Below, in pieces: positions 10,384 through 19,020 of a stretch of 26,680 nt of DNA. Origin of the DNA: CAYYNP01 sp964472545 (GTDB lineage: Bacteria; Planctomycetota; Planctomycetia; Pirellulales; Thermoguttaceae); assembly GCA_964472545.1 (NCBI GenBank), contig CAYYNP010000120.1, positions 1-26,680 on the forward strand, in the 5' to 3' direction. The position numbers and the translations under genes were made by a program. A model generated the notes under the pieces. The model saw nothing but the letters and a program-made list of their open reading frames with translations, ran no database searches and was not told the origin of the DNA. Each line of letters starts with the position of its first letter. The first letter of the stretch is position 1.

Positions 10384-11487
10384 TCAGCGCTGGTAAATCG
10401 GCAGCGTGCCCTCGGGCAATTGGAGTATGGTCAGGGCGATCGCCGTAGTGTAGACGGGCCCGATGTATCCTTGCGGCCAATAAGCCTGGCCGGTGGAATC
10501 CGACACGGCCGCCTCGGCGACCAGCTTGCCAAAGATCCCTTTATCGTTGGGGTCGCTCTCGACTCCCACGCTGTACACTTTCCAAGTCTGGCCGCCCTCG
10601 CGGTACATCACTTGGGCGTAATAGTAATGGGCGTAGTGCCAATGGCCGAATCCGCTGCCGGAAAGGTTGTTGAGCTTGCCCTGGCAGAACTTCATCTGCT
10701 TCGGCACGTAGTCGTCGTCGTACTGCCCGGCGTTGTACAAACAGGCGATGGCCGCGGCCGTGATCGCCGGGCGCCCGCCGCCGCCGTTGGAGCTGTATTG
10801 CACGCCGCCGTCGGGCAGCGTGCAGCGGTGGATGTAGGCGATCGCCTTGTCGATCACTTCCTTGGGCACCGGGATGCCGGCGTTGCGGCAGCCGCGCAGC
10901 CCCTGCACCTGCGTGATCGTGGTCGAGCCCTCGTCGAAGTTCGAGCGATCCTTGGCGCTGACGTATCCCCACCCGCCCGACTCGGCCTGGGCCTGGCCGG
11001 AAAAGATGGCCGCTTTGGTCAACACGTCGACGAGTTGCTCCCGGCGGACGGCGTCGCCTTCTTCGCCCAGCACCTGGGAGAGAAAGAGCATCGAAAAGCC
11101 GTGGCCGTAGGTGTAGCGGTTGTCTCGGGCCGGATCGCCGATCAGACCGTTGTCGCGGGAGTTGGCGATCAGGTAGTCGACCGCGCGGTCGATGTTCCGC
11201 GCGTATTTGCCTTGGCTGGTGGTCGAGCCTTCGCACAACAGGGCCATGCCGGCCAACGCGGTCATGGCCGCGGGATAGCGGCGTTGGGTGTCCATCCAAC
11301 AACCGCGTTTCGGCCATTGTTGCGCCGCCAGCCACTCCAGCCCGCCGGCGGTGACCGATTGGACCGTGCGTTCCTTCTCGCCGCCGCTCGGCTCGGCCGC
11401 CGGCGACACGTCCGCGCAAAGCAACAGCGCAACCGCCGGCAAAACAACCCATGCAAGGCGTTTGACGTTCTTGGTAACGATTCTCAT
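10384..11487 (-). CDS. Exported squalene-cyclase/prenyltransferase-like repeat protein
   Basis: The protein is 367 aa. The start at 11487 has GAGGG 4 nt before it. The N-terminus (MRIVTKNVKRLAWVVLPAVA) is a signal peptide, with likely cleavage near SPAA-E at about residue 31. The mature part shows helix-pair repeats of the alpha/alpha-toroid type: GLEWLAAQQ, AVDYLIANSRDNGLIGD, SGGWGYVS, AIAYIHRCTLPDGGVQYS, then YTTAIALTILQLP. These fit the prenyltransferase/squalene-oxidase repeat. The DXDD catalytic motif of squalene-hopene cyclase is absent and the protein is about half the length of that enzyme, so it is not a hopanoid synthase. A binding or structural role in the periplasm is more likely. 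Its place between the PQQ protein and MoxR is the main clue to function. Confidence 0.88.
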   Translation of the reverse strand: MRIVTKNVKRLAWVVLPAVALLLCADVSPAAEPSGGEKERTVQSVTAGGLEWLAAQQWPKRGCWMDTQRRYPAAMTALAGMALLCEGSTTSQGKYARNIDRAVDYLIANSRDNGLIGDPARDNRYTYGHGFSMLFLSQVLGEEGDAVRREQLVDVLTKAAIFSGQAQAESGGWGYVSAKDRSNFDEGSTTITQVQGLRGCRNAGIPVPKEVIDKAIAYIHRCTLPDGGVQYSSNGGGGRPAITAAAIACLYNAGQYDDDYVPKQMKFCQGKLNNLSGSGFGHWHYAHYYYAQVMYREGGQTWKVYSVGVESDPNDKGIFGKLVAEAAVSDSTGQAYWPQGYIGPVYTTAIALTILQLPEGTLPIYQR

Positions 11488-11586
11488 CGATCCCTCACGT
11501 TCTCTCTTGGTTCGTTTGGTTGGTATGCTTCTTCTGGGTTGTCCGATCCGGCGGAAACCGCTCACCGCCCGGACGACACTCGACGC

Positions 11587-14500
11587 TCACCTTCGCGGCG
11601 GCAACGGCGGTGGCAACGGCGGTGGCAGAGGAGGCGGCAACGGCGGTGGCACTACCGGCGCGCCCATCGGGCCGAACAATTGGTCCTCGATCTCGCGGCC
11701 TTCATTGGCTGGCAACGGTGGCACGGGTCCGACCGCTTCCCCGCTCCCCTTCTTCAACGCGTTCAACAGTGCCGTGCCCACCTTCGACGACAGATTCACC
11801 GGCTTCTTCTTCTCCGGTGGCGGCGGCAACGGTTTGTCGGTGAACTTCAGCGTCAGGCTCTGCTGGCTGACGCGCATCTCCACCGCCGCGGCGGCCGGAT
11901 CGGCGATCAGTTCCATCGGCGTGCTCATCTGCCGGAAATCGTCCAGGTGCGTGATCCGCCCGGTCCGCTTGTCGAGCAGGTCGACTTTGACCTCGTAGCG
12001 CCCGGCGGTCGACGGCTTCGAGCGGTCGTAGATCATGCAGGCAAAGGCCACCACGGGCACGCGTCCGGAGACGTGACGCATCAACTGCTTCTGTTCGATC
12101 TCGGCCGGCTCGGCAAAGGCCGGCTTGCCGTCGGCACCGAAGACGTATACCCGCCCCAGACCGATCAACTTCGGCGCCACGCCCGGATAACTCTGCACGA
12201 CCCGCGCGTTCGGGTTGGCGTTGCGGACCGGGCCGTCGGTAATCAGCACGTAGTCGTCGCCGCTGCGGAACACGCTGATTCCGCTCACCGTGTCGTCGGC
12301 GGTGAGTTGGGCGTCGACGATCGCGCGGCCGTCGGCAATTGCCAACAGCACGAAATGGCCGTCCGGCTCGAAGACGCCCACGGCGTCTCGCCCGGCCACG
12401 CAGATCTTGGTCCCGACGGCGAACTCCCGCACCGGCCAAGCCGGCTTCTGCTGCCAGGCGTCGAACAGCTCGAGCTCGCACTTCTCGGCGGAAATCCGCC
12501 AGTTGAGCACGTTGCGCCCAAAGGTCCTCAGGCCGGCCGCGGCGATGCCCGGCGCCGGCATCCCGGCGTTGATCATGGCCATTTGAATTTGGATCTGCCG
12601 GGCGTCGGCCACGTTGGCCGCCACCTTCTGCCGCGGCACCTTGCGTTTGCCTAGCACCTTGCCGTCGGTGGCACGGTAGACGGTGGCTTCTTCCTGGTCG
12701 GCAGCCAGGGCAAAGACGTACTTTTCGTCGCCGAAGAGCATTGTGCCGGGTGCGATGTAGCGTTGCGCCCAGAGCGTTTCGCCGCTGAGCAGGTCGGCCG
12801 CCACGAGTTCCCCGCCACGTTGGAAGCAGACGCCGCGGGCAGTCACCGGGCCCATCGAACCGGGCTTGCCGGCGCCGCTGGTCTGCGGCACGCGCCACCC
12901 GTTGACCCCACCCAGCACGATCCGCTGTTGCGCCACGGCCGCCACGAGGCTCGAGGTGTCGGTCAGGTCCTGACGCCACAACACCTTGGGATTGCCCTCC
13001 TCCTCCTTCTTGGCGCTTCCGCCGAGCGCATCGATAGCGATCAACTGGTAGCCGGAACTCAGCAACAGCAGATGGCCGCAGGCCCTGGCGTGCATCGTCT
13101 GATTGTTGTAGCGGAGGCTCTGCGTCGATCCCGAGGCGGTCACCAGGCACTGCCACTGAAGCTTGCCCAAGCGGTCGCGGCACTGCAGGTAGCGCCGCGT
13201 GCTATCCAGCAGCAACGTGGCCTCGGCGAAAAACGGCCCCGGATCGCCGACAAAGCGGACCGGATATCGGCCGGTGGGCGTGGAGGTCAGCGGTTTGCGC
13301 TCGCCCTGGTCCACCTTGCCGACCGGCCAGGCCGGGGCCGGCTGCAAGGCGCCGGCGACGGGCCCGTCGTCGGCCAGCGCCTCGAGCAGCTCGCGCCCGG
13401 TTTTGCCGTCGCGGCAAACCACGTCGGCGAATTCGTCACCCAGGCGGCGATAGCAACAGGCGGCGTCTGCGGGGCGTCCGGCCCGCTCGAGCAGTTCGGC
13501 CAATTCGGCCGTCGCCGCCGCGGCCGTCGCCGGATCGTCCGACTGGCGGCCGGGCCAAAGCGCCATCTCGGCGGCCAGCAGGTTGCCCGACTCTTCCAGC
13601 CTCGCAACGACCTCACGGCGCACCCGGCCGGCTGCCGGATAATCGCCGAAGCAGTCGAGGAACCGCTGCATGGCGTCGGTGTCGGCGGTGGCCAGCGTGG
13701 CTTCAAGCCGGGCTTCGATCGGCTCGTCGACGGCCGCGGCGTCGTCGGCCTCTTTGCGCAACGCTTCCAACTGCGCCCGCATCCAGCGGTCGCGCCGTAC
13801 CAGGTGGTTCCCCGTGACCTCCTCCAGTCCATAGAGGACTTCGCCCGGCTCGATCAGCTTCAGGTAGTGTTCCAACGCCGCCCGCCAGTTGCCCGTCTTC
13901 CGCAATCCGGCGGCCATCAATCGCACGTAGGCCGCCCGCTGCTCGGCCGTTTCCAACAGCCCTTCGATTTCGTCGGCGTACTGGCTGTGGGCCGTGTAGT
14001 TCGACTTCAGTCCGTCGAGCAAAGCGTCGCGCAATAGATCGCGCGTGCGGGGGTCCGGGTCGAGTTCGTACGCACTGCGGAAACACGCGACCGCCTCGGC
14101 GTGCTCGCCCTGGTCCCAGAGCAGTTCGCCCTTGAGCGAGAGCGTGCGCGGATCGTCGGACGTCGCGCGGCGGACCGTTTCCCGCGCGGCGTCGATCTGA
14201 TAGAAGGCCTGCAAGCCGTCGAAGCCTTGGGAGAGTACGCAGCCCTTGTAGCAGATCAGGTTGCCGGGCACTTTGCCGTCGCGCGATTTCGCCACGTGGA
14301 TGATCTCGCCCTTATCGAGATCCACGGTGGCCACGGCGGCCGAACTGAGCGGGAGGTAGTACTTGCCGGCCGAGAGGAACCCGCGGCCGCTGGGCCTGGC
14401 TCCCTCGGGCAGGGCGACCGTGCGGCCGTCCCAGGCCGGCTGCGGGCGATGCACGATGATCACTTCGCTGAGTGAGTCCAGCTTCGTCTGCCGCTCGTCG

Positions 14501-16641
14501 ATTTGCCGCTTCAGCAACGCGGCCTGGGCAGCGTTGACCGCCTTGTACCGCTCGTACTGCTCGGTGAGCCGTTTGATCTCGGCGGCGACGGCCTTGGCTT
14601 CCAGCCCTTTCTCTTTGGTCTCGACCGTTTGCGCAAGCGACAACGCCCGCACGCCGTCGCGGCCCACCAACACCACCTTGCCCGCGTTCACGCAGGCCAC
14701 GTAGAGTTCGTCCTTGCGTTCGTACTTCCAGCGCAGCCGGCCGTCGATCAGGTTCAAACAGTGCAGCGTGTCGGAGTCGGTCGGGCTGAGCAACACGCAG
14801 CCGTCGACGATCGAAACGCTCCCGTCGCGCCATCCGGTCGGCGGCGGTTGGCTGCCGTAGCGCACCATCCCCCCGGCGACGAACACCGCCCGCGACGTAG
14901 ATCGGTGGATCGGACTGCTACGGTAGGTGTAACCCCAGACCAGCGAGCGGAAGGTCAGGTCGACGGCCACCACGCGGCCGGTGCCGGTGGGACAGACGAT
15001 GATCCCGTCGGCGTACGAGGGCGAGGTGCCGGCCAATCGCCGCCACGGCTCCGCCGCGATCCCTTGCTCGACCTCGGCCAACTCCTGCGACCAGAGGAGC
15101 TTGCCGTCCTCGGGGTCCAACTCCAGCAGGCGGATCTCGCCGGCGATCTCGGCCAGCACGTACAGCCGCCCCATCAGCGGCAGCGGCGGGCCGAGGAAAA
15201 AGGCCCCGGCCAGCGGCAACGGCTCAAAACCCCAGGGGTCCGTGTCCGTCGCCCCGCCCAGGTTCCAACGGAGCTTGCCCGTCTTGATGTCGACGGCTGC
15301 CAGGCGGTTGTATGGCGTGCGCGGGACGTTTGTCGACCGGTTGCCCACCACGATCGTCCGCGTGGTCGACTTGCCTACGGCCATGTCCAGGTCTTCGATA
15401 CAGAAGACGCATTTCCCGTCGCTGCTGAGCGTGCCGTAGGTGGCGTCGTGGCAGATCCGCGTGCCCAAGGCGGTGGCCGACGGGGAGGCCGGCGCTCCGG
15501 AAGGCGGCGCTCCGGCCACCGATTGCAGCACGTCGTCGGTCGGCAGAATCCACTCGCGGCGGCCTTCGGCCTTGAAATCGGCCGCGATCAACGTCTTGGC
15601 GGTACGCGTGAGGACCATGTCGTCTACCACCAGCGGATGCATTGAGGGCATCGCCGGCAGGCCCTGTTCCACACAGGCCCGCCGTAGCTTGCGCAGCTCC
15701 TCGCCGTCGTCGTAGTCGTCGACCGCCCAACGCAGATTCAACAGCGGCGCGCTGCCGATGGTGGCCGCGTTGCGGGCCGGGTCGCCGCGGAACGTCAGCC
15801 AGCGATCGGTCTCGACCGGCGTTTCGGGCAACTGCGGGCCGACGCGTTGGGCCAGCCACGTCAGCGATTCGGTCTCGGCTCCGAACAGCGGCACCGGCTT
15901 GCCGGCAATCTGCAGCGCCGCGCCTCGGGCAACCTGCTTCAACACGGCCAGCGCATCTTGGGCCTCTTGGGCCATGCCGGCCTGGGCCCAGGCGGTCGAG
16001 AGCACCATCGACAGCGTGGGCTCGAAACGGCCCGACGTAGGACTGGCCTGCTGCAATTGCCGCAGGATCATCGCCGCGGCCAGCGGACGGCCGTGGTTGA
16101 AATGGTTCATCCCCAAGAGGAACGTGGCTTCGTAGCCGGCCTCGGTGTGGAAGTATCGCCGAGAAACGGCCGCCAACGCCGCCACGTCGCCTAGCCCGAC
16201 CGCCTGCTCGAGGTGCCGTTGGGCGTCGGCGCCGTAAAGCCTCTGGTAGGTCTCCTGGCCGCTGCGCGGCATCCGGCCGACCAACATCCGGGCCTCCGAC
16301 TTCAGGCTCACGTCGACCGGCACGTCGTTGTCGGGCCGAAAGAAGTGATCCTCCGGCCCGTCGAGGATCGCCCGAAGATAGGGGATCGCGTCGCCGTAAC
16401 GTTCGGCCACCAAGAGTTCTTGTGCCTTGGTCAGACACATCACCATCTTCCGCTCGGCCGGCGGAAAGACCGTGCGGCCCGGTTCGGTGGGCGAGATCTC
16501 CTCGAACCCTCTAATGACCTGCGCCGGCCCCAAGGCCGGTTGCAGGCGAATCTGCCCCCAAGAGACCGCCGGGGCAGCCACACAAAGAGACAACGTCAGT
16601 GTCAGAATGACGGCCGGGTAATTCCGTTTCACGGTATGCAT
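11587..16641 (-). CDS. Giant exported PQQ-type beta-propeller and TPR protein
   Basis: The protein is 1684 aa. The start at 16641 has AAGGG 5 nt before it and begins a clear signal peptide (about residues 1-30, ending AVSWGQ). A helical TPR-like part (30-260) comes first. A PQQ-like propeller starts near 282 with FRGDPARNA and has blades such as AVDIKTGKLRWNLGG. A coiled coil is inserted at about 674-727 (EIKRLTEQYERYK). TPRs lie at about 827-1060 (LWDQGEHAEAVACFRSAYELDP), and a second propeller-like region with LSGETLWAQRY follows. The C-terminus is a (PPPL)n tract. PQQ-like repeats here usually serve as binding scaffolds; I see no clear dehydrogenase active site. It is the first gene of the block, 99 nt before the squalene-cyclase-like gene, and has its own predicted regulated promoter. 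Confidence 0.9.
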   Translation of the reverse strand: MHTVKRNYPAVILTLTLSLCVAAPAVSWGQIRLQPALGPAQVIRGFEEISPTEPGRTVFPPAERKMVMCLTKAQELLVAERYGDAIPYLRAILDGPEDHFFRPDNDVPVDVSLKSEARMLVGRMPRSGQETYQRLYGADAQRHLEQAVGLGDVAALAAVSRRYFHTEAGYEATFLLGMNHFNHGRPLAAAMILRQLQQASPTSGRFEPTLSMVLSTAWAQAGMAQEAQDALAVLKQVARGAALQIAGKPVPLFGAETESLTWLAQRVGPQLPETPVETDRWLTFRGDPARNAATIGSAPLLNLRWAVDDYDDGEELRKLRRACVEQGLPAMPSMHPLVVDDMVLTRTAKTLIAADFKAEGRREWILPTDDVLQSVAGAPPSGAPASPSATALGTRICHDATYGTLSSDGKCVFCIEDLDMAVGKSTTRTIVVGNRSTNVPRTPYNRLAAVDIKTGKLRWNLGGATDTDPWGFEPLPLAGAFFLGPPLPLMGRLYVLAEIAGEIRLLELDPEDGKLLWSQELAEVEQGIAAEPWRRLAGTSPSYADGIIVCPTGTGRVVAVDLTFRSLVWGYTYRSSPIHRSTSRAVFVAGGMVRYGSQPPPTGWRDGSVSIVDGCVLLSPTDSDTLHCLNLIDGRLRWKYERKDELYVACVNAGKVVLVGRDGVRALSLAQTVETKEKGLEAKAVAAEIKRLTEQYERYKAVNAAQAALLKRQIDERQTKLDSLSEVIIVHRPQPAWDGRTVALPEGARPSGRGFLSAGKYYLPLSSAAVATVDLDKGEIIHVAKSRDGKVPGNLICYKGCVLSQGFDGLQAFYQIDAARETVRRATSDDPRTLSLKGELLWDQGEHAEAVACFRSAYELDPDPRTRDLLRDALLDGLKSNYTAHSQYADEIEGLLETAEQRAAYVRLMAAGLRKTGNWRAALEHYLKLIEPGEVLYGLEEVTGNHLVRRDRWMRAQLEALRKEADDAAAVDEPIEARLEATLATADTDAMQRFLDCFGDYPAAGRVRREVVARLEESGNLLAAEMALWPGRQSDDPATAAAATAELAELLERAGRPADAACCYRRLGDEFADVVCRDGKTGRELLEALADDGPVAGALQPAPAWPVGKVDQGERKPLTSTPTGRYPVRFVGDPGPFFAEATLLLDSTRRYLQCRDRLGKLQWQCLVTASGSTQSLRYNNQTMHARACGHLLLLSSGYQLIAIDALGGSAKKEEEGNPKVLWRQDLTDTSSLVAAVAQQRIVLGGVNGWRVPQTSGAGKPGSMGPVTARGVCFQRGGELVAADLLSGETLWAQRYIAPGTMLFGDEKYVFALAADQEEATVYRATDGKVLGKRKVPRQKVAANVADARQIQIQMAMINAGMPAPGIAAAGLRTFGRNVLNWRISAEKCELELFDAWQQKPAWPVREFAVGTKICVAGRDAVGVFEPDGHFVLLAIADGRAIVDAQLTADDTVSGISVFRSGDDYVLITDGPVRNANPNARVVQSYPGVAPKLIGLGRVYVFGADGKPAFAEPAEIEQKQLMRHVSGRVPVVAFACMIYDRSKPSTAGRYEVKVDLLDKRTGRITHLDDFRQMSTPMELIADPAAAAVEMRVSQQSLTLKFTDKPLPPPPEKKKPVNLSSKVGTALLNALKKGSGEAVGPVPPLPANEGREIEDQLFGPMGAPVVPPPLPPPLPPPLPPPLPPRR
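11606..11653 (-). repeat. Four 12-bp repeats coding a polyproline tail
   Basis: Units at 11606, 11618, 11630 and 11642 follow GGCGGTGGCAAC with one to three changes per unit. In frame they code PPPL repeats at the extreme C-terminus of the PQQ/TPR protein. The tract can lengthen or shorten without breaking the frame. Confidence 0.85.
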
Positions 16642-16769
16642 GGCGACCCTTCTCGCTCCGAGACCTCGCCGCAGGAACGCGTCCGATCGATCGGCCCGTG
16701 CCACGCACGCCCCGATCGTCTTCCGCCCGATTGTCTCCTCGATTTCCTCAAGGCGCCGTCGCGTGCCAC

Positions 16770-16781
16770 CTACAGTTGTAG
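16770..16781. promoter_or_regulatory. BlaI/MecI-type operator dyad 1
   Basis: CTACAGTTGTAG has perfect 5-bp arms around a 2-bp centre. It fits the TACAnnTGTA core bound by BlaI/MecI/CopY winged-helix repressors. It overlaps the predicted -10. Confidence 0.6.
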
Positions 16782-16802
16782 TCAGTTTCGCAGATTTGTC
16801 AA
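16775..16802 (-). promoter_or_regulatory. Predicted sigma70-type promoter for the PQQ/MoxR operon
   Basis: On the minus strand a perfect TTGACA (16802-16797) is followed after 16 bp by TACAAC (16780-16775, 4 of 6 to TATAAT). The start codon lies about 130 nt downstream. The -10 falls inside one operator dyad and the -35 abuts the other, the layout expected of a repressed promoter. Confidence 0.6.
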
Positions 16803-16814
16803 CTACAGTCGTAG
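16803..16814. promoter_or_regulatory. BlaI/MecI-type operator dyad 2
   Basis: CTACAGTCGTAG differs from dyad 1 by a single base. Centre-to-centre spacing is 33 bp, close to three helical turns, so two bound dimers would face the same side. It directly abuts the -35 hexamer. Confidence 0.6.
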
Positions 16815-16887
16815 GTGCAGTAGTGGTAGACGACGCGTGTGGAGGGTTGGTTCCCCGCTTTTGCCGAGTGCTGGCTGGCGTGGTGTA

Positions 16888-16914
16888 CCCAATGGTAGAG
16901 ACAATCCCATTGGG
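16888..16914. repeat. Inverted repeat with 8-bp arms
   Basis: CCCAATGG (16888-16895) pairs with CCATTGGG (16907-16914) across an 11-nt loop. After one mismatch, TGT/ACA extends the stem. There is no T run, so a terminator is unlikely. It may be a worn palindromic repeat or a protein site. Confidence 0.5.
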
Positions 16915-17226
16915 GACAGACCTCCATCCTACGGCACCTGCCGGGGATTTACAAGGAAATGTCGTGGAGACAGCCGGATGGTGGACTCAGAGAAAGGGTC
17001 CTTAAGAGTGGTGCTTCGCCACCCCGCCTCACTCCCCAGCCCCGAAGCTCCAACCGCACGCACAACTTGTGCAGGGTGCCGCCCGAAGCCCGGCGACTCC
17101 GCCTACAGCGCGATTCTCCGCGCGGCAGTTACTTCTTACAGGGGAGGGACTTGTTGTCGCGGCCGTGGCGAGTGGTTATCGTGTTGGTGTCCGCGGTGTG
17201 TACTCGTTTGCCGAACCCGTCAAGAG

Positions 17227-17306
17227 CCGTTCGTAGTGACCGCATTCATGCGGTCTTTTACGGGATTCCGCTGCAAGGCCCCGATCAATCGGGGCACTAC
17301 GAACGG
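17227..17306. repeat. Pair of inverted REP-like elements (BIME-like)
   Basis: Outer arms CCGTTCGTAGTG (17227-17238) and CACTACGAACGG (17295-17306) are perfect complements. Each leads into its own hairpin: GACCGCATTCATGCGGTC (17238-17255) and GCCCCGATCAATCGGGGC (17278-17295). A 22-nt linker lies between. A conserved head containing GTAG next to a variable palindrome is the layout of REP sequences used by RAYT (TnpA-REP) transposases. The first hairpin is followed by TTTT and could also end transcripts on the plus strand. Confidence 0.75.
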
Positions 17307-17367
17307 GTTGGGCGATTGCTTACCGCGGTGTCCACGAAAATCTCCCCGGTCGCAAGGAGCCCCAGCA

Positions 17368-18945
17368 ATGTCCGATCACGATCAGAACCACGAAACGTTG
17401 CCCGAGGCACACTGCTGCCCATGCTGCGATCACGGCGAACACCCCAACAACGGCGTGAGCCGGCGAGGCTTCTTGGGGGGCATGGGAGTCGCGGCATTGG
17501 GTGGGGCAGCGCTGACTGGACTCTCGTGGAACTCGCTCGCGGCCGCCGACGCGGAACTTGAAGAAGCACCGGCACGGCGTCCGTTGGTCGTCAAGCCAAT
17601 TTTCGTCTACACGATCCCCTCGCGACGCGTGCAGAGCAGTTGGCGAAACTGGGGTGGTGTACAGACGCCGCAAGACGCCGAGGCCGAGACCGCCCGGATT
17701 CACCGCGAACTGAAGACGATGAAATCCGAGGCCGACTTTCCCGTCGAGTTCCTGCCCGTCGCCCCGATCCGCCGCGCCGCCGAAATAGCCAACGTGGACG
17801 ATGCGGCCAAGGCCGACGTGATCCTGGTCTACGCCGCCGGCGGTGGCACCGATACCTATCAGGCCATCGAGAAACTCGGCAAGGACGTAATCTTCTTCGT
17901 CCGCCACAAGTCCGGGCCGGTCTATCTCTGGTACGAGATCGTCAGCCCGCGATACCTCCGGCAGCATACCGACAAGCGCACCGTCGAAGGCGTCGACTTC
18001 AACGACGTGGTGGTCGACGACCAGGCCGAGATCCTCTGGCGGCTACGTTCGCTCTGTGGGCTGCACAACACGGTCGGCAGCCGCATCCTCGCCGTGGGCG
18101 GGCCCGGCGGTTGGGCCCAGCCACACGGCGTGACCGCCGATTTGGCCCGCGATCGTTGGAAGCTCGACATCGGCACGGTCACCTATCACGAGCTAGGCAA
18201 CCTCATCCGCGACGCCCGCAAGGACGACGCGGCCTGTAAGCTTGCCCGCCGCCGCACCGAAGAATACCTGAAGATCCCCGGCACGAGCCTGGAGACCAAG
18301 GAGATCTTTGTCGAAAACGCCTTCCTGCTGGAGCAGGTCTTCCGCCGCTTGATGAAGGAGGCCGAGTGTCGGGCGATCACGATCAACAGTTGCATGGGCA
18401 CGATCATGCCGATCTCGGAGACTACGGCCTGCATGCCGCTGATGACGCTCAACGACGACGGATACCTGGCCTTCTGCGAGTCGGACTTCGTGGTCGTCCC
18501 CTCGGGCATTTTGATGGGCAACATCACGGGCTTGCCGCCGTTCTTGCACAACCCGACCTATCCCCACGGCGGCACGATCACGCTGGCCCACTGCACGGCC
18601 CCGCGGAAGATGGACGGCAAGAACCTCGAGCCGGTGCGGCTGCTGACCCACTTCGAGTCGGACTACGGCGCCGCCCCGAAGGTCGAGATGCGCAAAGGCC
18701 AGCGGCTCACGCACATCAATCCCGACTTCGCCGCCGAGCACTGGATCGGCCTGACCAGCGAGATCGTCGACAACCCGTTCTTGCCGATCTGCCGTTCACA
18801 GATCGACGTCCGCTACGACTGCGCCGACGACGCCCTGGCCGAAAAGATGCTCGGCTTCCACTGGATGACCGTCTACGGCGACTACCTCCGCGAGGCGGGC
18901 TACGCGCTGAAGAAGATTCCGATCGAGTTTGAGGAGCTTGCGTAG
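17368..18945 (+). CDS. Tat-exported L-fucose-isomerase-like protein
   Basis: The protein is 525 aa. The start at 17368 has AAGGAG 9 nt before it; the frame is open far upstream but only through non-coding DNA. The N-terminus has a CCPCC cluster (16-20), a twin-arginine motif SRRGFLGG (31-38), a hydrophobic stretch and a likely cleavage site near residue 60. A Rossmann-like half contains VILVYAAGGGTDTY. The C-terminal half has NSCMGTIMPISETTACMPL (about 340), CESDF (about 370), LAHCTAP (about 406) and THFESDYG (about 427). This order resembles the L-fucose/L-arabinose isomerase fold. Fold-level similarity does not prove isomerase activity, and export by Tat is unusual for a sugar isomerase. 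It is transcribed away from the PQQ operon. A nearby fucosidase-like gene suggests a link to fucose glycans. Confidence 0.85.
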   Translation: MSDHDQNHETLPEAHCCPCCDHGEHPNNGVSRRGFLGGMGVAALGGAALTGLSWNSLAAADAELEEAPARRPLVVKPIFVYTIPSRRVQSSWRNWGGVQTPQDAEAETARIHRELKTMKSEADFPVEFLPVAPIRRAAEIANVDDAAKADVILVYAAGGGTDTYQAIEKLGKDVIFFVRHKSGPVYLWYEIVSPRYLRQHTDKRTVEGVDFNDVVVDDQAEILWRLRSLCGLHNTVGSRILAVGGPGGWAQPHGVTADLARDRWKLDIGTVTYHELGNLIRDARKDDAACKLARRRTEEYLKIPGTSLETKEIFVENAFLLEQVFRRLMKEAECRAITINSCMGTIMPISETTACMPLMTLNDDGYLAFCESDFVVVPSGILMGNITGLPPFLHNPTYPHGGTITLAHCTAPRKMDGKNLEPVRLLTHFESDYGAAPKVEMRKGQRLTHINPDFAAEHWIGLTSEIVDNPFLPICRSQIDVRYDCADDALAEKMLGFHWMTVYGDYLREAGYALKKIPIEFEELA

Positions 18946-18992
18946 TAGACAGTACGCTGTAGGCAGTAGGCGGTAGGCAGTAGACAGTGGGC
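18944..18992 (+). repeat. Seven tandem 7-bp repeats (AGTAGGC type)
   Basis: Starting inside the stop codon of the isomerase-like gene, seven heptads follow (AGTAGAC, AGTACGC, TGTAGGC, AGTAGGC, GGTAGGC, AGTAGAC, AGTGGGC). The 7-bp phase is kept without slips. An array of the same type lies in inverse orientation at 19341-19389. Confidence 0.8.
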
Positions 18993-19020
18993 AATGAGTG
19001 ATGGGGCTTGGGGACATCGA

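Larger units (their letters stand above)
16642..17367. other. 726-bp divergent intergenic region
   Basis: It separates the minus-strand operon from the plus-strand isomerase-like gene. I find no credible coding frame. It holds two BlaI-type dyads with a promoter (16770-16814), an inverted repeat (16888-16914) and a REP-like pair (17227-17306). From 16915 to 17226 I see no clear signal beyond weak short hairpins. No convincing promoter for the plus-strand gene was found. Confidence 0.8.

Noticed and set aside
10384..11487. Squalene-hopene cyclase for hopanoid synthesis
   Set aside because: It is about half the usual length, has a signal peptide and lacks the DXDD motif. Only the repeat fold is shared.
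16213..17367. Upstream extension of the isomerase-like gene to position 16213
   Set aside because: The extension overlaps the PQQ/TPR gene and the operator region. The SD and Tat signal both place the start at 17368.
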